Shown: positions 14,444 to 22,438 of the stretch, in pieces
Layout: each line of letters opens with the position of its first letter
How positions within the stretch are numbered: position 1 is the first letter of the stretch
Origin: Dorea sp.
GTDB lineage: Bacteria > Bacillota_A > Clostridia > Lachnospirales > Lachnospiraceae
Assembly (NCBI GenBank): GCA_016295505.1
Contig: JAEDLC010000010.1
Location: forward strand, 1 to 29,263
Reading direction: 5' to 3'
Length of the DNA: 29,263 nucleotides
Notes under the pieces: generated by a model
Database searches by the model: none
What the model saw: only the letters and a program-made list of their open reading frames with translations
Told to the model about the DNA's origin: nothing
Translations under genes and position numbers: made by a program

Positions 14444-14917
14444 TTACTGTTCTTCTTTCCATTCCTGAATCTCACCACAGGCGATCATCTCGCCCGAATC
14501 TCCGGATGGCTGTGTATGAAAATCATCCGGCATCGCATGAATGATAACCGTTTTCCCAATGATATCCTCCGGATAAAATCGGTCCGTATATACCGACATC
14601 CATGCAGAGCCATGGCAGCTTAATAAAGGCGGAAGATCTCCTGCATGCTGCGGGTGTCCCGTATCCCGCGGATTATAATGTCCATCAGCATCCGCAAACG
14701 GTTCCTGTGCGTTGCCCGTACATGACTTTCCCGCATGGATATGAAGCCCATGAAAGCTCTGACTGTATTCCCCATCTTTGTCTGTAATTCCACAAACCGA
14801 CACGGTTACAAGCGTTCCTCCATGTGTATCAAAAAACCAGACCTTTCCATTCAGTTTTGGATAGTTCTTATTCCCGGCGATCACGGCATAGGCTGCCGGC
14901 TTTCCCTTATAATCCAT
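14444..14917 (-). CDS. Cu/Zn superoxide dismutase family protein without signal peptide
   Basis: A 157-aa SodC-fold protein. Putative copper ligands are His59 and His61 (GLHIHAG), the bridging His80 (GHYNP) and His127 (VIIHAMPDD). Zinc ligands would be His80, His88, His91 and Asp94 in the GHPQHAGDLPPL region, with the spacing of classical enzymes. Cys66 and Cys147 match the structural disulfide pair. The usual guide arginine before the LACG motif is replaced: GEMIACG has Met144 there. No signal peptide or lipobox is seen, unlike most bacterial SodC. It is the last gene of the operon, 59 nt after queA and just before the shared terminator. Superoxide dismutation is expected from the fold but weakened by the arginine loss; metal binding or a superoxide-reactive role remains open. 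Confidence 0.85.
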   Translation of the reverse strand: MDYKGKPAAYAVIAGNKNYPKLNGKVWFFDTHGGTLVTVSVCGITDKDGEYSQSFHGLHIHAGKSCTGNAQEPFADADGHYNPRDTGHPQHAGDLPPLLSCHGSAWMSVYTDRFYPEDIIGKTVIIHAMPDDFHTQPSGDSGEMIACGEIQEWKEEQ

Positions 14918-14976
14918 CTCTGCATCACACTCCTTGGAGCATTCTATGCAGACTTCACATGTAATATGCGTATCAA

Positions 14977-16002
14977 TTATTGAATCAGCATCGCATCCCC
15001 AAAGGAGAAAAATCTGTATCTTTCCTTTACAGCCTCCTCGTAAGCCGCAAGTACGTGTTCTCTTCCTGCCAGCGCGGAAACCAGCATGATTAATGTTGAC
15101 TCCGGCAGATGGAAATTCGTGATCAGGCAGTCCAGGATCTTGAACTGATATCCCGGATAGATAAATATCTCTGTCCAGCCACTGCAGGCTTTCAGATGTC
15201 CTGTCTCATCCGCAGCCGATTCTATGGTTCTGCAGCTCGTCGTTCCCACGCAGATGACCCGGTGTCCGGAATCCTTGGCCCGGTTGATCTTTTCTGCCGC
15301 TGCTTCATCAATCATATAGAATTCGGAATGCATATGATGATCTGTGATTTCTTCAACCTTTACCGGGCGAAATGTTCCAAGCCCCACATGAAGTGTCACT
15401 CTTGCGATATTTACACCCATCTGCTCAATCTGTTCCAGAAGTTCCGGAGTAAAATGCAGTCCGGCTGTCGGGGCCGCCGCAGAGCCTGTATGTTTTGCAT
15501 ACACAGTCTGATAACGGTTTTTATCCTGAAGCTGATGTGTAATATAAGGCGGAAGCGGCATCTGTCCCAGCTGATCCAGAATTTCTTCAAAGATCCCTTC
15601 ATAAGTAAACTGAACCAGACGGTTTCCTTCTTCCACGACATCGATCACTTCTCCGATCAGAAGTCCCTCGCCAAAGCTGATCTTTGTACCGATCTTAGCT
15701 TTCTTTCCAGGTTTTACTAATGTTTCCCAGATATTATTTTCTTTCCTTTTTAATAATAATATTTCTATTTTTGCATTTGTTCCAACCTTCGATCCTATCA
15801 ATCTCGCCGGAAGTACTTTTGTATCATTGATAACCAGGCAGTCTCCTTCATGCAGATAGTCTACGATTTCTTTAAATACATGATGGGAAACAGCCCCAGA
15901 CTCCTTGTCTAATACAAGAAGTCTGGAGCTGGAACGATCTTCAAGCGGATCCTGCGCAATTAATTCTTCCGGCAATTCATAATAAAAATCCTGACGTTTC
16001 AT
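14977..16002 (-). CDS. queA: S-adenosylmethionine:tRNA ribosyltransferase-isomerase QueA
   Basis: Transfers and isomerises the ribosyl group of SAM onto preQ1 in tRNA to form epoxyqueuosine. The 341-aa protein shows the family features in order: FYYELPEELIAQDPLEDRS at the N-terminus, CLVINDTKVLPARLIG, HTGSAAAPTAGLHFTPELL, VTLHVGLGTFRPVKVEEI, HSEFYMI, VGTTSCRTIES and TNFHLPESTLIMLVSALAG. Only 2 nt lie between the RDD gene stop and this start. Its place behind pheST joins it to a translation-related operon. Confidence 0.97.
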   Translation of the reverse strand: MKRQDFYYELPEELIAQDPLEDRSSSRLLVLDKESGAVSHHVFKEIVDYLHEGDCLVINDTKVLPARLIGSKVGTNAKIEILLLKRKENNIWETLVKPGKKAKIGTKISFGEGLLIGEVIDVVEEGNRLVQFTYEGIFEEILDQLGQMPLPPYITHQLQDKNRYQTVYAKHTGSAAAPTAGLHFTPELLEQIEQMGVNIARVTLHVGLGTFRPVKVEEITDHHMHSEFYMIDEAAAEKINRAKDSGHRVICVGTTSCRTIESAADETGHLKACSGWTEIFIYPGYQFKILDCLITNFHLPESTLIMLVSALAGREHVLAAYEEAVKERYRFFSFGDAMLIQ

Positions 16003-16004
16003 AA

Positions 16005-16742
16005 TTATGAATTCCTTTCCTGTTGTTCTTCCTTCGGAAATTCCTCTTTGGGAAGTTCCTCTGTCAGTCGATATACGGTAGACGGAATCTGTCCCTCTCC
16101 TTTACAAGGTTCACTCACCGGCCATCCAAGTGTCGGTGGTTCCTCCTGTTCCCGCGACGACTGTATCTCTGTCTGCCTCTCCTCCGGTACCAACTGTGTA
16201 TCTTCCTGTGCTTCTCCCGTCGGATTTTGCGAAGGAGGCACTGCCCCTTCCGCCGGCTGACAGACGGTCTTTACTTTGATTTTCTTCAGGTATACGACCC
16301 GTGTATCGCAGAGCATATCGTGAAGTCCTCTTTTTTCCTGATCGATACCGGCCATAATATATCCGATTCCGATGGTCATGCCACATAAGAATCGTCCAAT
16401 CGTCTCTCTGTATATCACATTCAGAAGACTCAGTCTATCTTCCCCGTCCGCACTGACCACTCTGATATTCAGTGCTCTTTTTCCCAATGTTGTACCGGTA
16501 TAGTATGTACATAATACGAAATACAATACCTGAAGTACGTACAGGAGAATATCCTTCAGTGTATAATGGAACAATATATTTTCACTGAACACGGTTCCTC
16601 CTATAATGAGTGATACTATGCCAAGAACGAGTCTTACGATCGCCAGCCCGCCAAATACGATCAGGCTGTCCATTACATATGCTGCCAGCCTCACCCAGAA
16701 TCCGGCATAGTCTATCTTCTGACTATCGTAACTGTTCTGCAT
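16005..16742 (-). CDS. RDD-family membrane protein with long acidic/proline-rich C-terminal tail
   Basis: A 245-aa predicted membrane protein. The RDD domain covers about residues 10-150: AGFWVRLAAYVMDSLIV carries the signature Arg18 and Asp25, GTTLGKRALNIRVV follows the second hydrophobic hairpin, and GIDQEKRGLHDMLCDTRVV closes the domain with the third conserved Asp134. Hydrophobic segments lie at about 22-48, 63-82 and 113-132. Residues ~160-245 form a hydrophilic Pro/Glu/Gln-rich tail, probably disordered and cytoplasmic. The start lies inside the end of sppA (20-nt overlap), suggesting coupled expression. RDD proteins have no single agreed function; some affect ion transport. Confidence 0.85.
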   Translation of the reverse strand: MQNSYDSQKIDYAGFWVRLAAYVMDSLIVFGGLAIVRLVLGIVSLIIGGTVFSENILFHYTLKDILLYVLQVLYFVLCTYYTGTTLGKRALNIRVVSADGEDRLSLLNVIYRETIGRFLCGMTIGIGYIMAGIDQEKRGLHDMLCDTRVVYLKKIKVKTVCQPAEGAVPPSQNPTGEAQEDTQLVPEERQTEIQSSREQEEPPTLGWPVSEPCKGEGQIPSTVYRLTEELPKEEFPKEEQQERNS

Positions 16743-17700
16743 AATACATTGGCACCCCGCTTTCCATACTTGCTGCGGTTTCCTTCAGAATCTGAGCTTC
16801 TGACTTCGGAATCAGCTTTTCTGCTTTTGAAAGAAACGAAGCCAGCACACTCTGCGTTGCTTCGAGTTCATAGAATTCGCCGGTTCCCAATTCGTCACGC
16901 ATCTCACTTACCATATCATCATACAGAGCGATCTCATCAATCAATCCGTTGTCAATTGCCTGATTTGCAGTATAAGTGCGGCCATCTGCGAGAACTTTTA
17001 CATCCTCCTCAGACATGCTTCTTCCCTCAGCCACGATACCAACGAACTTATTATAGTATTCGTCTACCTGCTCCTGATAGATCGCAATCTGCTCATCTGT
17101 CATCTGACTGCTGTCTTTATTGGCGCCGCTGGTAATGCTGACATAACGGATGCCAAGCTTTTCATACAGCCCTGACATATCATATCCTGACATAATGACA
17201 CCAATCGAGCCGGTGGTCGTATTCGGATTCGCATAGATCTTATCTGCTGCCATTGAGACCATATATCCACCGGAAGCGGCATAATGTGCCATGTAATCCC
17301 AGATTGGCCTGCCGGTCTTTTCTTTATACTCTTTGAGCTTCAGATACAGCTCTTCCGATTCGTAGACGGTTCCTCCCGGGGAATCCACATATAAGAGGAT
17401 TCCCACATTACCGGAGTCATCAATCAGATTGTCGATATAATCCAGTGTAGTCGCATGCTGATACCCTACCGCCTCACCAAATGCATTCGTATCCGCCTGT
17501 TCCTGAATCGTTCCTTCTACCCGGACGATTGCAATATAATCATTTACCGGCGGATTGAATTCATAAGACCCGGTGATGATATCGCCTACACTTTCTTCAA
17601 ACAGCTGTCTGGAAAATGCATTCGTAAGAACACTTGCCACACCCGTTATGATAAACAGTACCACTGCTATTACCAGTCCAACGATCTGTTTTTTCTTCAT
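16723..17700 (-). CDS. sppA: Signal peptide peptidase SppA (S49 serine protease)
   Basis: Membrane-anchored S49 peptidase that degrades leftover signal peptides, with its catalytic domain outside the membrane. The single-domain 325-aa form matches that of Bacillus. An N-terminal transmembrane anchor spans about residues 5-28. LLYVDSPGGTVYESEEL lies at 102-118, the nucleophile is Ser143 in AASGGYMVSM, and the general base is Lys195 in TSGANKDSS. The NTTTGSIGVIM segment at 160-170 is also conserved. AAAGGAG precedes the ATG, and 17 nt separate it from pheT. The last 20 nt overlap the RDD gene. Confidence 0.95.
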   Translation of the reverse strand: MKKKQIVGLVIAVVLFIITGVASVLTNAFSRQLFEESVGDIITGSYEFNPPVNDYIAIVRVEGTIQEQADTNAFGEAVGYQHATTLDYIDNLIDDSGNVGILLYVDSPGGTVYESEELYLKLKEYKEKTGRPIWDYMAHYAASGGYMVSMAADKIYANPNTTTGSIGVIMSGYDMSGLYEKLGIRYVSITSGANKDSSQMTDEQIAIYQEQVDEYYNKFVGIVAEGRSMSEEDVKVLADGRTYTANQAIDNGLIDEIALYDDMVSEMRDELGTGEFYELEATQSVLASFLSKAEKLIPKSEAQILKETAASMESGVPMYYAEQLR

Positions 17701-17717
17701 ATTGTAACTCCTTTTCT

Positions 17718-20138
17718 TTATTTACGAAGTTCAATACCCATCTCTTCCAGTGCCTTTAATATTCTGTCCATTGCTGCAGTCACATCCGCATCTTCAAGCG
17801 TCTTATCTTTTGCACGGAACACGATAGAGTAAGCGACTGATTTGAATCCGGCTTTAATCTGAGCACCTTCATAGATGTCGAACAGAGAATAGCTTTCCAG
17901 ATATGCTCCACCCTTCTTCTCAATCACATCTTCAACCTGTCCAACAAGGATCTCTTTTGGCATAACCATACTGATATCACGGGTAACAGCCGGGAATCTG
18001 GCAATTCCGCTGTATTTTCTGTCAAATGTTGCTCTTGCAACAATCTCCGGCATGTCAATCACTGCAATGTAAGTTCTGGTTCCGATTCCATACGTATCAG
18101 CAACATCCGGATGTACCTCTCCCAGATATCCGACTACGACTCCGTCATAGATGATATTCGCCTGGCGTCCCGGATGCAGGAACGTTTTGCCTGCATTTGG
18201 ATCGTAGGTTTCTTTTTTGTGCATTCCTACTTTATCAAAGAACTCTTCTACTACTCCCTTCATAGTGAAGAAATCTCCTTCTCCATACATACCCAGTGTG
18301 AACTGGACACGTTCTTCCGGAAGTTCGGTAAGCGGAAGTGCCTTCGGAAGATAGATATTGGCAAGTTCGTATAATCTTACATCCTTATTTCTTCTGTTAT
18401 AATTGGTTGCAAGAGAGGTCAGCATTCCGTTAATAGAAGATGTACGCATAATACTGTAATCCTCTCCCAGTGGATTTTTGATCTCGATTGCCTGACGAAG
18501 TACAGAATCTTCAGGAATACGAAGCTTTTCATATACCTTCGGGCTTTCAAAAGAGTATGTCATTCCCTGACTGAATCCACAGAATTCTGCGATATCACGT
18601 GCAACCTGCTCAATTCTCAGTTTGAAGGACAGTTTTCCGGTCGTTGCTTCTCCCTTCGGAAGCGTTGTCGGGATATTATCATATCCGTAAAATCTTGCAA
18701 CTTCTTCTGCCAGATCCGCAATACGGAACAGGTCATGACGGAAAGTAGGTGCAATCACCTCATTTGTCTCTTCATCATATTCCAGATCAATCTTTTTAAA
18801 ATAACCAAGCATATCTTCTTTGGAGATATTGGTTCCGAGAAGACTGTTGATCTTATCCTGGTCAAATGGTACTCTCACCGGTTCTTTCTTTTTCCCGTAT
18901 ACATCTACCATTCCGCCGACAACTTCACCGGCTCCCATCTCTTCTACCAGCTGACAGGCACGATCGATTGCAGCCTGTGCGTTATTCGGATCCAGGCCCT
19001 TTTCAAATTTACCGGATGCATCTGTACGAAGTCCGATCTTCTTACTGGATTTACGGATATTGGTTCCGTCAAAACAAGCTGCCTCGAATAACATGGTATG
19101 CACGTCATCCGTGATCATGGAATTCTCTCCACCCATGATACCAGCGATACCGATGGATTTCTTTCCGTCGCAGATCATCAGTACTGATTCATCCATCTCG
19201 CGTTCCTGACCGTCAAGAGTCGTAAACTTCTCGCCCTTCGCTGCTGTACGTACTACAATCTCATGATCTTCGATCGTATCCAGGTCATACGCATGCATCG
19301 GCTGTCCATACTCTTCCATCACATAGTTTGTAATATCGACCAGATTATTGATCGGGCGGATTCCTACAGATGCCAGACGTCTCTGCATCCATTTCGGAGA
19401 CGGACCAATCTTAATATTTTTTACCACTCTCGCACAATATCTCGGACACAGCTCTGTATCTTTCACTGTAACCTTAATATAGTCATTCACATCCTCATCA
19501 TTGCCTGTCGCAGTCACAACCGGCGGATAGAACTCTTTTCCAAATGTTGCCGCTGCCTCTCTTGCAATTCCGATCACGCTGAAGCAGTCTACACGGTTGG
19601 ATGTAACCTCATATTCTACGACAACATCATCCAATCCCAGTGCTTTAATTGCGCTTTCTCCGACCACTGCGTCATCATCAAATATATAGATTCCATATTC
19701 CGGAGCCTCCGGATACATATCTCTGTCAGAACCAAGCTCCTCGATAGAACACATCATACCGCAGCTCTCCACACCGCGAAGCTTGCCTTTCTTGATCTTG
19801 ATACCGCCGGCCACACGCTGTCCCGGCTCATGTCCGCCAGCCACACGTCCGCCGTCCAGCACAACCGGAACCTTATCTCCTTCCTTCACGTTCGGAGCAC
19901 CGGTTACGATCTGTACTGTTTCTGTTCCTACATTTACCTGACAGATGATCAGCTTGTCTGCATCCGGATGTTTCTCGATCTTTTCAATCTGTCCGATTAT
20001 GATCTTATCCAGATCAGCATCCATTTTTTCATATCCTTCTACCTTTGTACCGGACAAAGTCATTGCATCTGTATATTCCTGAGCCGTTACATCCAGATCC
20101 GGAACATACGCTTTTATCCATGATAATGAAGTATTCAT
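17718..20138 (-). CDS. pheT: Phenylalanyl-tRNA synthetase beta subunit PheT
   Basis: Beta subunit of the (alpha-beta)2 enzyme, needed for tRNA recognition and editing. The 806-aa length is standard. An N-terminal tRNA-binding EMAP-type domain covers about residues 40-150 (IGQIEKIEKHPDADKLIICQVNVG region). B3/B4 editing and B5 domains follow, with GIAGIMGGENSMI and LRTDASGKFEKGLD, then a catalytic-like core, and at the C-terminus an anticodon-binding FDX-ACB domain beginning FPAVTRDISMVMP. It lies 23 nt after pheS behind a GGAGGAG site, so both subunits share the T-box control. Confidence 0.97.
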   Translation of the reverse strand: MNTSLSWIKAYVPDLDVTAQEYTDAMTLSGTKVEGYEKMDADLDKIIIGQIEKIEKHPDADKLIICQVNVGTETVQIVTGAPNVKEGDKVPVVLDGGRVAGGHEPGQRVAGGIKIKKGKLRGVESCGMMCSIEELGSDRDMYPEAPEYGIYIFDDDAVVGESAIKALGLDDVVVEYEVTSNRVDCFSVIGIAREAAATFGKEFYPPVVTATGNDEDVNDYIKVTVKDTELCPRYCARVVKNIKIGPSPKWMQRRLASVGIRPINNLVDITNYVMEEYGQPMHAYDLDTIEDHEIVVRTAAKGEKFTTLDGQEREMDESVLMICDGKKSIGIAGIMGGENSMITDDVHTMLFEAACFDGTNIRKSSKKIGLRTDASGKFEKGLDPNNAQAAIDRACQLVEEMGAGEVVGGMVDVYGKKKEPVRVPFDQDKINSLLGTNISKEDMLGYFKKIDLEYDEETNEVIAPTFRHDLFRIADLAEEVARFYGYDNIPTTLPKGEATTGKLSFKLRIEQVARDIAEFCGFSQGMTYSFESPKVYEKLRIPEDSVLRQAIEIKNPLGEDYSIMRTSSINGMLTSLATNYNRRNKDVRLYELANIYLPKALPLTELPEERVQFTLGMYGEGDFFTMKGVVEEFFDKVGMHKKETYDPNAGKTFLHPGRQANIIYDGVVVGYLGEVHPDVADTYGIGTRTYIAVIDMPEIVARATFDRKYSGIARFPAVTRDISMVMPKEILVGQVEDVIEKKGGAYLESYSLFDIYEGAQIKAGFKSVAYSIVFRAKDKTLEDADVTAAMDRILKALEEMGIELRK

Positions 20139-20161
20139 TCTCTTTTTCTCCTCCTTATGAA

Positions 20162-21184
20162 TTAGAACTGTTTCAGGAAACGAATATCATTTTCGTACAA
20201 CAGTCTCATGTCATCGATTTCATATTTCAGCAGCGCGATACGCTCCAGACCAACACCGAATGCAAATCCGGTATATTCTTCCGGATCAATTCCGCACATT
20301 TCCAGTACATGCGGATGTACCATACCACAGCCGAGGATCTCAATCCATCCGGATCCTTTACAGAACCTGCAGCCTTTTCCACCGCATTTGAAGCATGTAA
20401 CATCCATCTCCGCGCTTGGTTCGGTAAATGGGAAGTGATGCGGTCTGAATTTTGTCTTTGTCTCTTCACCGAACAACTCTTTTGCAAATACTTCCAGAGT
20501 TCCCTTCAAATCTGAAAAAGATATGTTTTTATCAATTACAAGTCCCTCGATCTGATGGAAGGATGGAGAATGTGTCGCATCCACTTCATCAGAACGGAAT
20601 ACACGTCCCGGAGACAGAATACAGATTGGGAGCTTACCCTGCTCCATGATACGTGCCTGTACCGGAGATGTCTGTGTTCGAAGTACAATATCTTTATTAA
20701 TATAGAAAGTATCCTGTTCATCCTTTGCCGGATGTCCGTCCGGAATATTCAGTTTACGGAAATTATATTCGTCATACTCAATTTCCGGTCCTTCCACAAC
20801 TTCATAACCCATACCGGTAAAGATCCTCTCTACCTCTTCGAGTGCGATTGTGTTCGGATGACGATGTCCGACGGTATTTTTCTTTGCCGGAAGAGTAACA
20901 TCGATTACTTCCTGCTTCATCTTCTCTTCTCTGATGGCTCTTTCCATCTTTACTTTACTTTCTTCGAGAATACTTTCGATTGCCGCTCTCGTCTCATTGA
21001 CCATCTGTCCTACCTTCGGTCTGTCTTCCGGTGCAACATCTTTCATTCCTTTTAATACTGCGGTAAGTTCCCCTTTCTTACCAAGGAATCTTACACGCAC
21101 ATCATTCAGTTTTTCCGGCACATCGGCCTGTTCAATGGCCTTCAGTGCTTCATCTTTGATGTTTTGAAGTTTGTCTTTCATCAT
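20162..21184 (-). CDS. pheS: Phenylalanyl-tRNA synthetase alpha subunit PheS
   Basis: Catalytic class II synthetase subunit charging tRNA-Phe. A coiled-coil N-terminal arm covers about residues 1-90. Motif 2/3 sequences include TSPVQARIME, PGRVFRSDEVDATHSPSFHQ, FRPHHFPFTEPSAEMDV and FGVGLERIALLKYEIDDMR. A cysteine-rich CFKCGGKGCRFC insert is present, as in many Firmicutes PheS. The frame starts MM: AGGA lies 5 nt before the first ATG (21184) and 8 nt before the second (21181), and the second fits the N-terminus of Bacillus PheS, so either may be used. Expression is controlled by the T-box leader upstream. Confidence 0.97.
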   Translation of the reverse strand: MMKDKLQNIKDEALKAIEQADVPEKLNDVRVRFLGKKGELTAVLKGMKDVAPEDRPKVGQMVNETRAAIESILEESKVKMERAIREEKMKQEVIDVTLPAKKNTVGHRHPNTIALEEVERIFTGMGYEVVEGPEIEYDEYNFRKLNIPDGHPAKDEQDTFYINKDIVLRTQTSPVQARIMEQGKLPICILSPGRVFRSDEVDATHSPSFHQIEGLVIDKNISFSDLKGTLEVFAKELFGEETKTKFRPHHFPFTEPSAEMDVTCFKCGGKGCRFCKGSGWIEILGCGMVHPHVLEMCGIDPEEYTGFAFGVGLERIALLKYEIDDMRLLYENDIRFLKQF

Positions 21185-21233
21185 TTTCTTCCTTTCATTT
21201 CTTTAAATTAAAGCATTATGATTCTTTTATAGG

Positions 21234-21493
21234 TAAAAAAAATCCCCATCCCGAAAGGGACGAGGTATAACCCGTGGTACCACCCTGATTCCCATATCCT
21301 TCCTTCGGATATGAGCACTCATAACATGCGTAACGTGCATATACGTCACCTTCTACTATTACTTCAAAAGTGCAGCTTACGTGGGAAATTCGTTTACCAT
21401 CTGAACCAAAGGGAACTTTCAGCCCGGTGATCCCCTCTCTCTTTTGGAAAATGGAGCACTACTTACACGGTCATTGCTTTTAACTATGAATAC
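21234..21493 (-). ncRNA. T-box leader (phenylalanine, UUC specifier) of pheST
   Basis: A tRNA-sensing leader of about 260 nt. The T-box core AGGGTGGTACCACGG (21286-21272) pairs with the NCCA end of uncharged tRNA. The specifier is read as TTC at 21387-21385, inside the GAATTTCCC segment on the 3' side of Stem I, matching the tRNA-Phe anticodon GAA. An AGAGAG segment near 21440 fits the 5' side of Stem I. The leader ends in a terminator hairpin 50 nt before pheS. Uncharged tRNA-Phe should favour the antiterminator and raise expression of pheST and the genes behind it. Confidence 0.95.
21235..21265 (-). terminator. Regulated intrinsic terminator of the T-box
   Basis: On the minus strand CCTCGTCCC (21265-21257) pairs with GGGATGGGG (21251-21243), allowing G-U pairs, around a 5-nt TTTCG-type loop. 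Eight T follow (21242-21235). Its left arm lies just after the T-box core, as expected for antiterminator/terminator competition. Confidence 0.9.
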
Positions 21494-21499
21494 TTAATT

Positions 21500-21527
21500 A
21501 TTGTAACATAAGAATCGAGGATGTCAA
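21500..21527 (-). promoter_or_regulatory. Sigma-A promoter of the T-box-pheST operon
   Basis: Minus-strand TTGACA (21527-21522), a 16-nt spacer and TACAAT (21505-21500). Initiation is predicted near 21493, at the 5' edge of the T-box structure. It lies directly after the yihY stop codon, and no terminator is seen between them, so yihY transcripts may run into the leader. Confidence 0.75.
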
Positions 21528-21539
21528 GAAATAATTCTC

Positions 21540-22382
21540 TTACCTCCGCTCTTCCCCTCTCTGTTCACACTTTTCCTTAACCATAACATTCATTTCTCCG
21601 CCAAGCAGGATTCCATACATGCAGAAATACATCCATAACATAATCAGTACGATCGTCGTAAGGCTGCCGTACATTGTCGAAAACCCTTTGAATACATCCA
21701 GGTATACAGAAAAGATCCAGGACACGATCATCCATCCGACTGCTGTAAATGCCGCTCCGGAGAGCTGCTCCTTTATCCTGCCTTTCCGGTTCGGAAGGAA
21801 CTTATAGAGCATCAGGGAAAATACTACCAGAAGGATAGGAGTAATGACGATCCTTATCCGAATCAGCTTGTCCGCGAACTGCTCCAGGAACGGAATATGC
21901 TCTGTAATGAATATATTCAGCGTATTACCAAATACAGACATTACCAGAAGAAATATAATCACAAGCAGGAACATGACTGTATAGATGGTCGCCCGGATTC
22001 GCAGAACGACATAATTTCTTGTCTCCTGACACTTGTAGATCATGTTCAGTCCATTTGTCATTGCAAGCACGCCTTTTCCGGCAGACCAGAGCGCCACAAG
22101 AATTGTAAGCGGGATGACACCCATCGACTGATTATACACCTGATTCACGATGGATGTGATCAATGTCTCTACCGAACTTGGAAATACCTGCAGAACAGCC
22201 GTCATGATATCAGCTTTTGTAACCGGTGTATATTGCACCATTGTAATCAGAAGCAGGATAATCGGGATCAGACTCAGCATGAAGAAATATGCTGCCTGTG
22301 CGGCATATGCTCCGACATGATCATTTCCTATCCTGCTCGTTATTTCAATTACTTTACTATACAGATTTTTTACTTTCTTCAT
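21540..22382 (-). CDS. YihY/BrkB family inner-membrane protein
   Basis: A 280-aa polytopic membrane protein of the YihY/virulence-factor BrkB family, once misnamed ribonuclease BN. The N-terminal DHVGAYAAQAAYFFMLSLIP segment with conserved small and aromatic residues is typical. About six hydrophobic helices follow, with LWSAGKGVLAMTNGLNMIY after the second and a C-terminal YGSLTTIVLIMLWMYFCMYG pair of helices before a GGEMN motif. GGGAG lies 6 nt before the ATG. It follows spoIID by 56 nt and may be transcribed with it. The transport or lipid role is not established. Confidence 0.9.
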   Translation of the reverse strand: MKKVKNLYSKVIEITSRIGNDHVGAYAAQAAYFFMLSLIPIILLLITMVQYTPVTKADIMTAVLQVFPSSVETLITSIVNQVYNQSMGVIPLTILVALWSAGKGVLAMTNGLNMIYKCQETRNYVVLRIRATIYTVMFLLVIIFLLVMSVFGNTLNIFITEHIPFLEQFADKLIRIRIVITPILLVVFSLMLYKFLPNRKGRIKEQLSGAAFTAVGWMIVSWIFSVYLDVFKGFSTMYGSLTTIVLIMLWMYFCMYGILLGGEMNVMVKEKCEQRGEERR

Positions 22383-22438
22383 TGTATTCTCCCGATATAT
22401 TTAACCTATATTTTACTTGATTTTCACCGGTTTGTCTA

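Noticed and set aside
19263..20123. 286-codon plus-strand open frame opposite pheT
   Set aside because: Antisense to conserved PheT domains; composition is that of a shadow frame.
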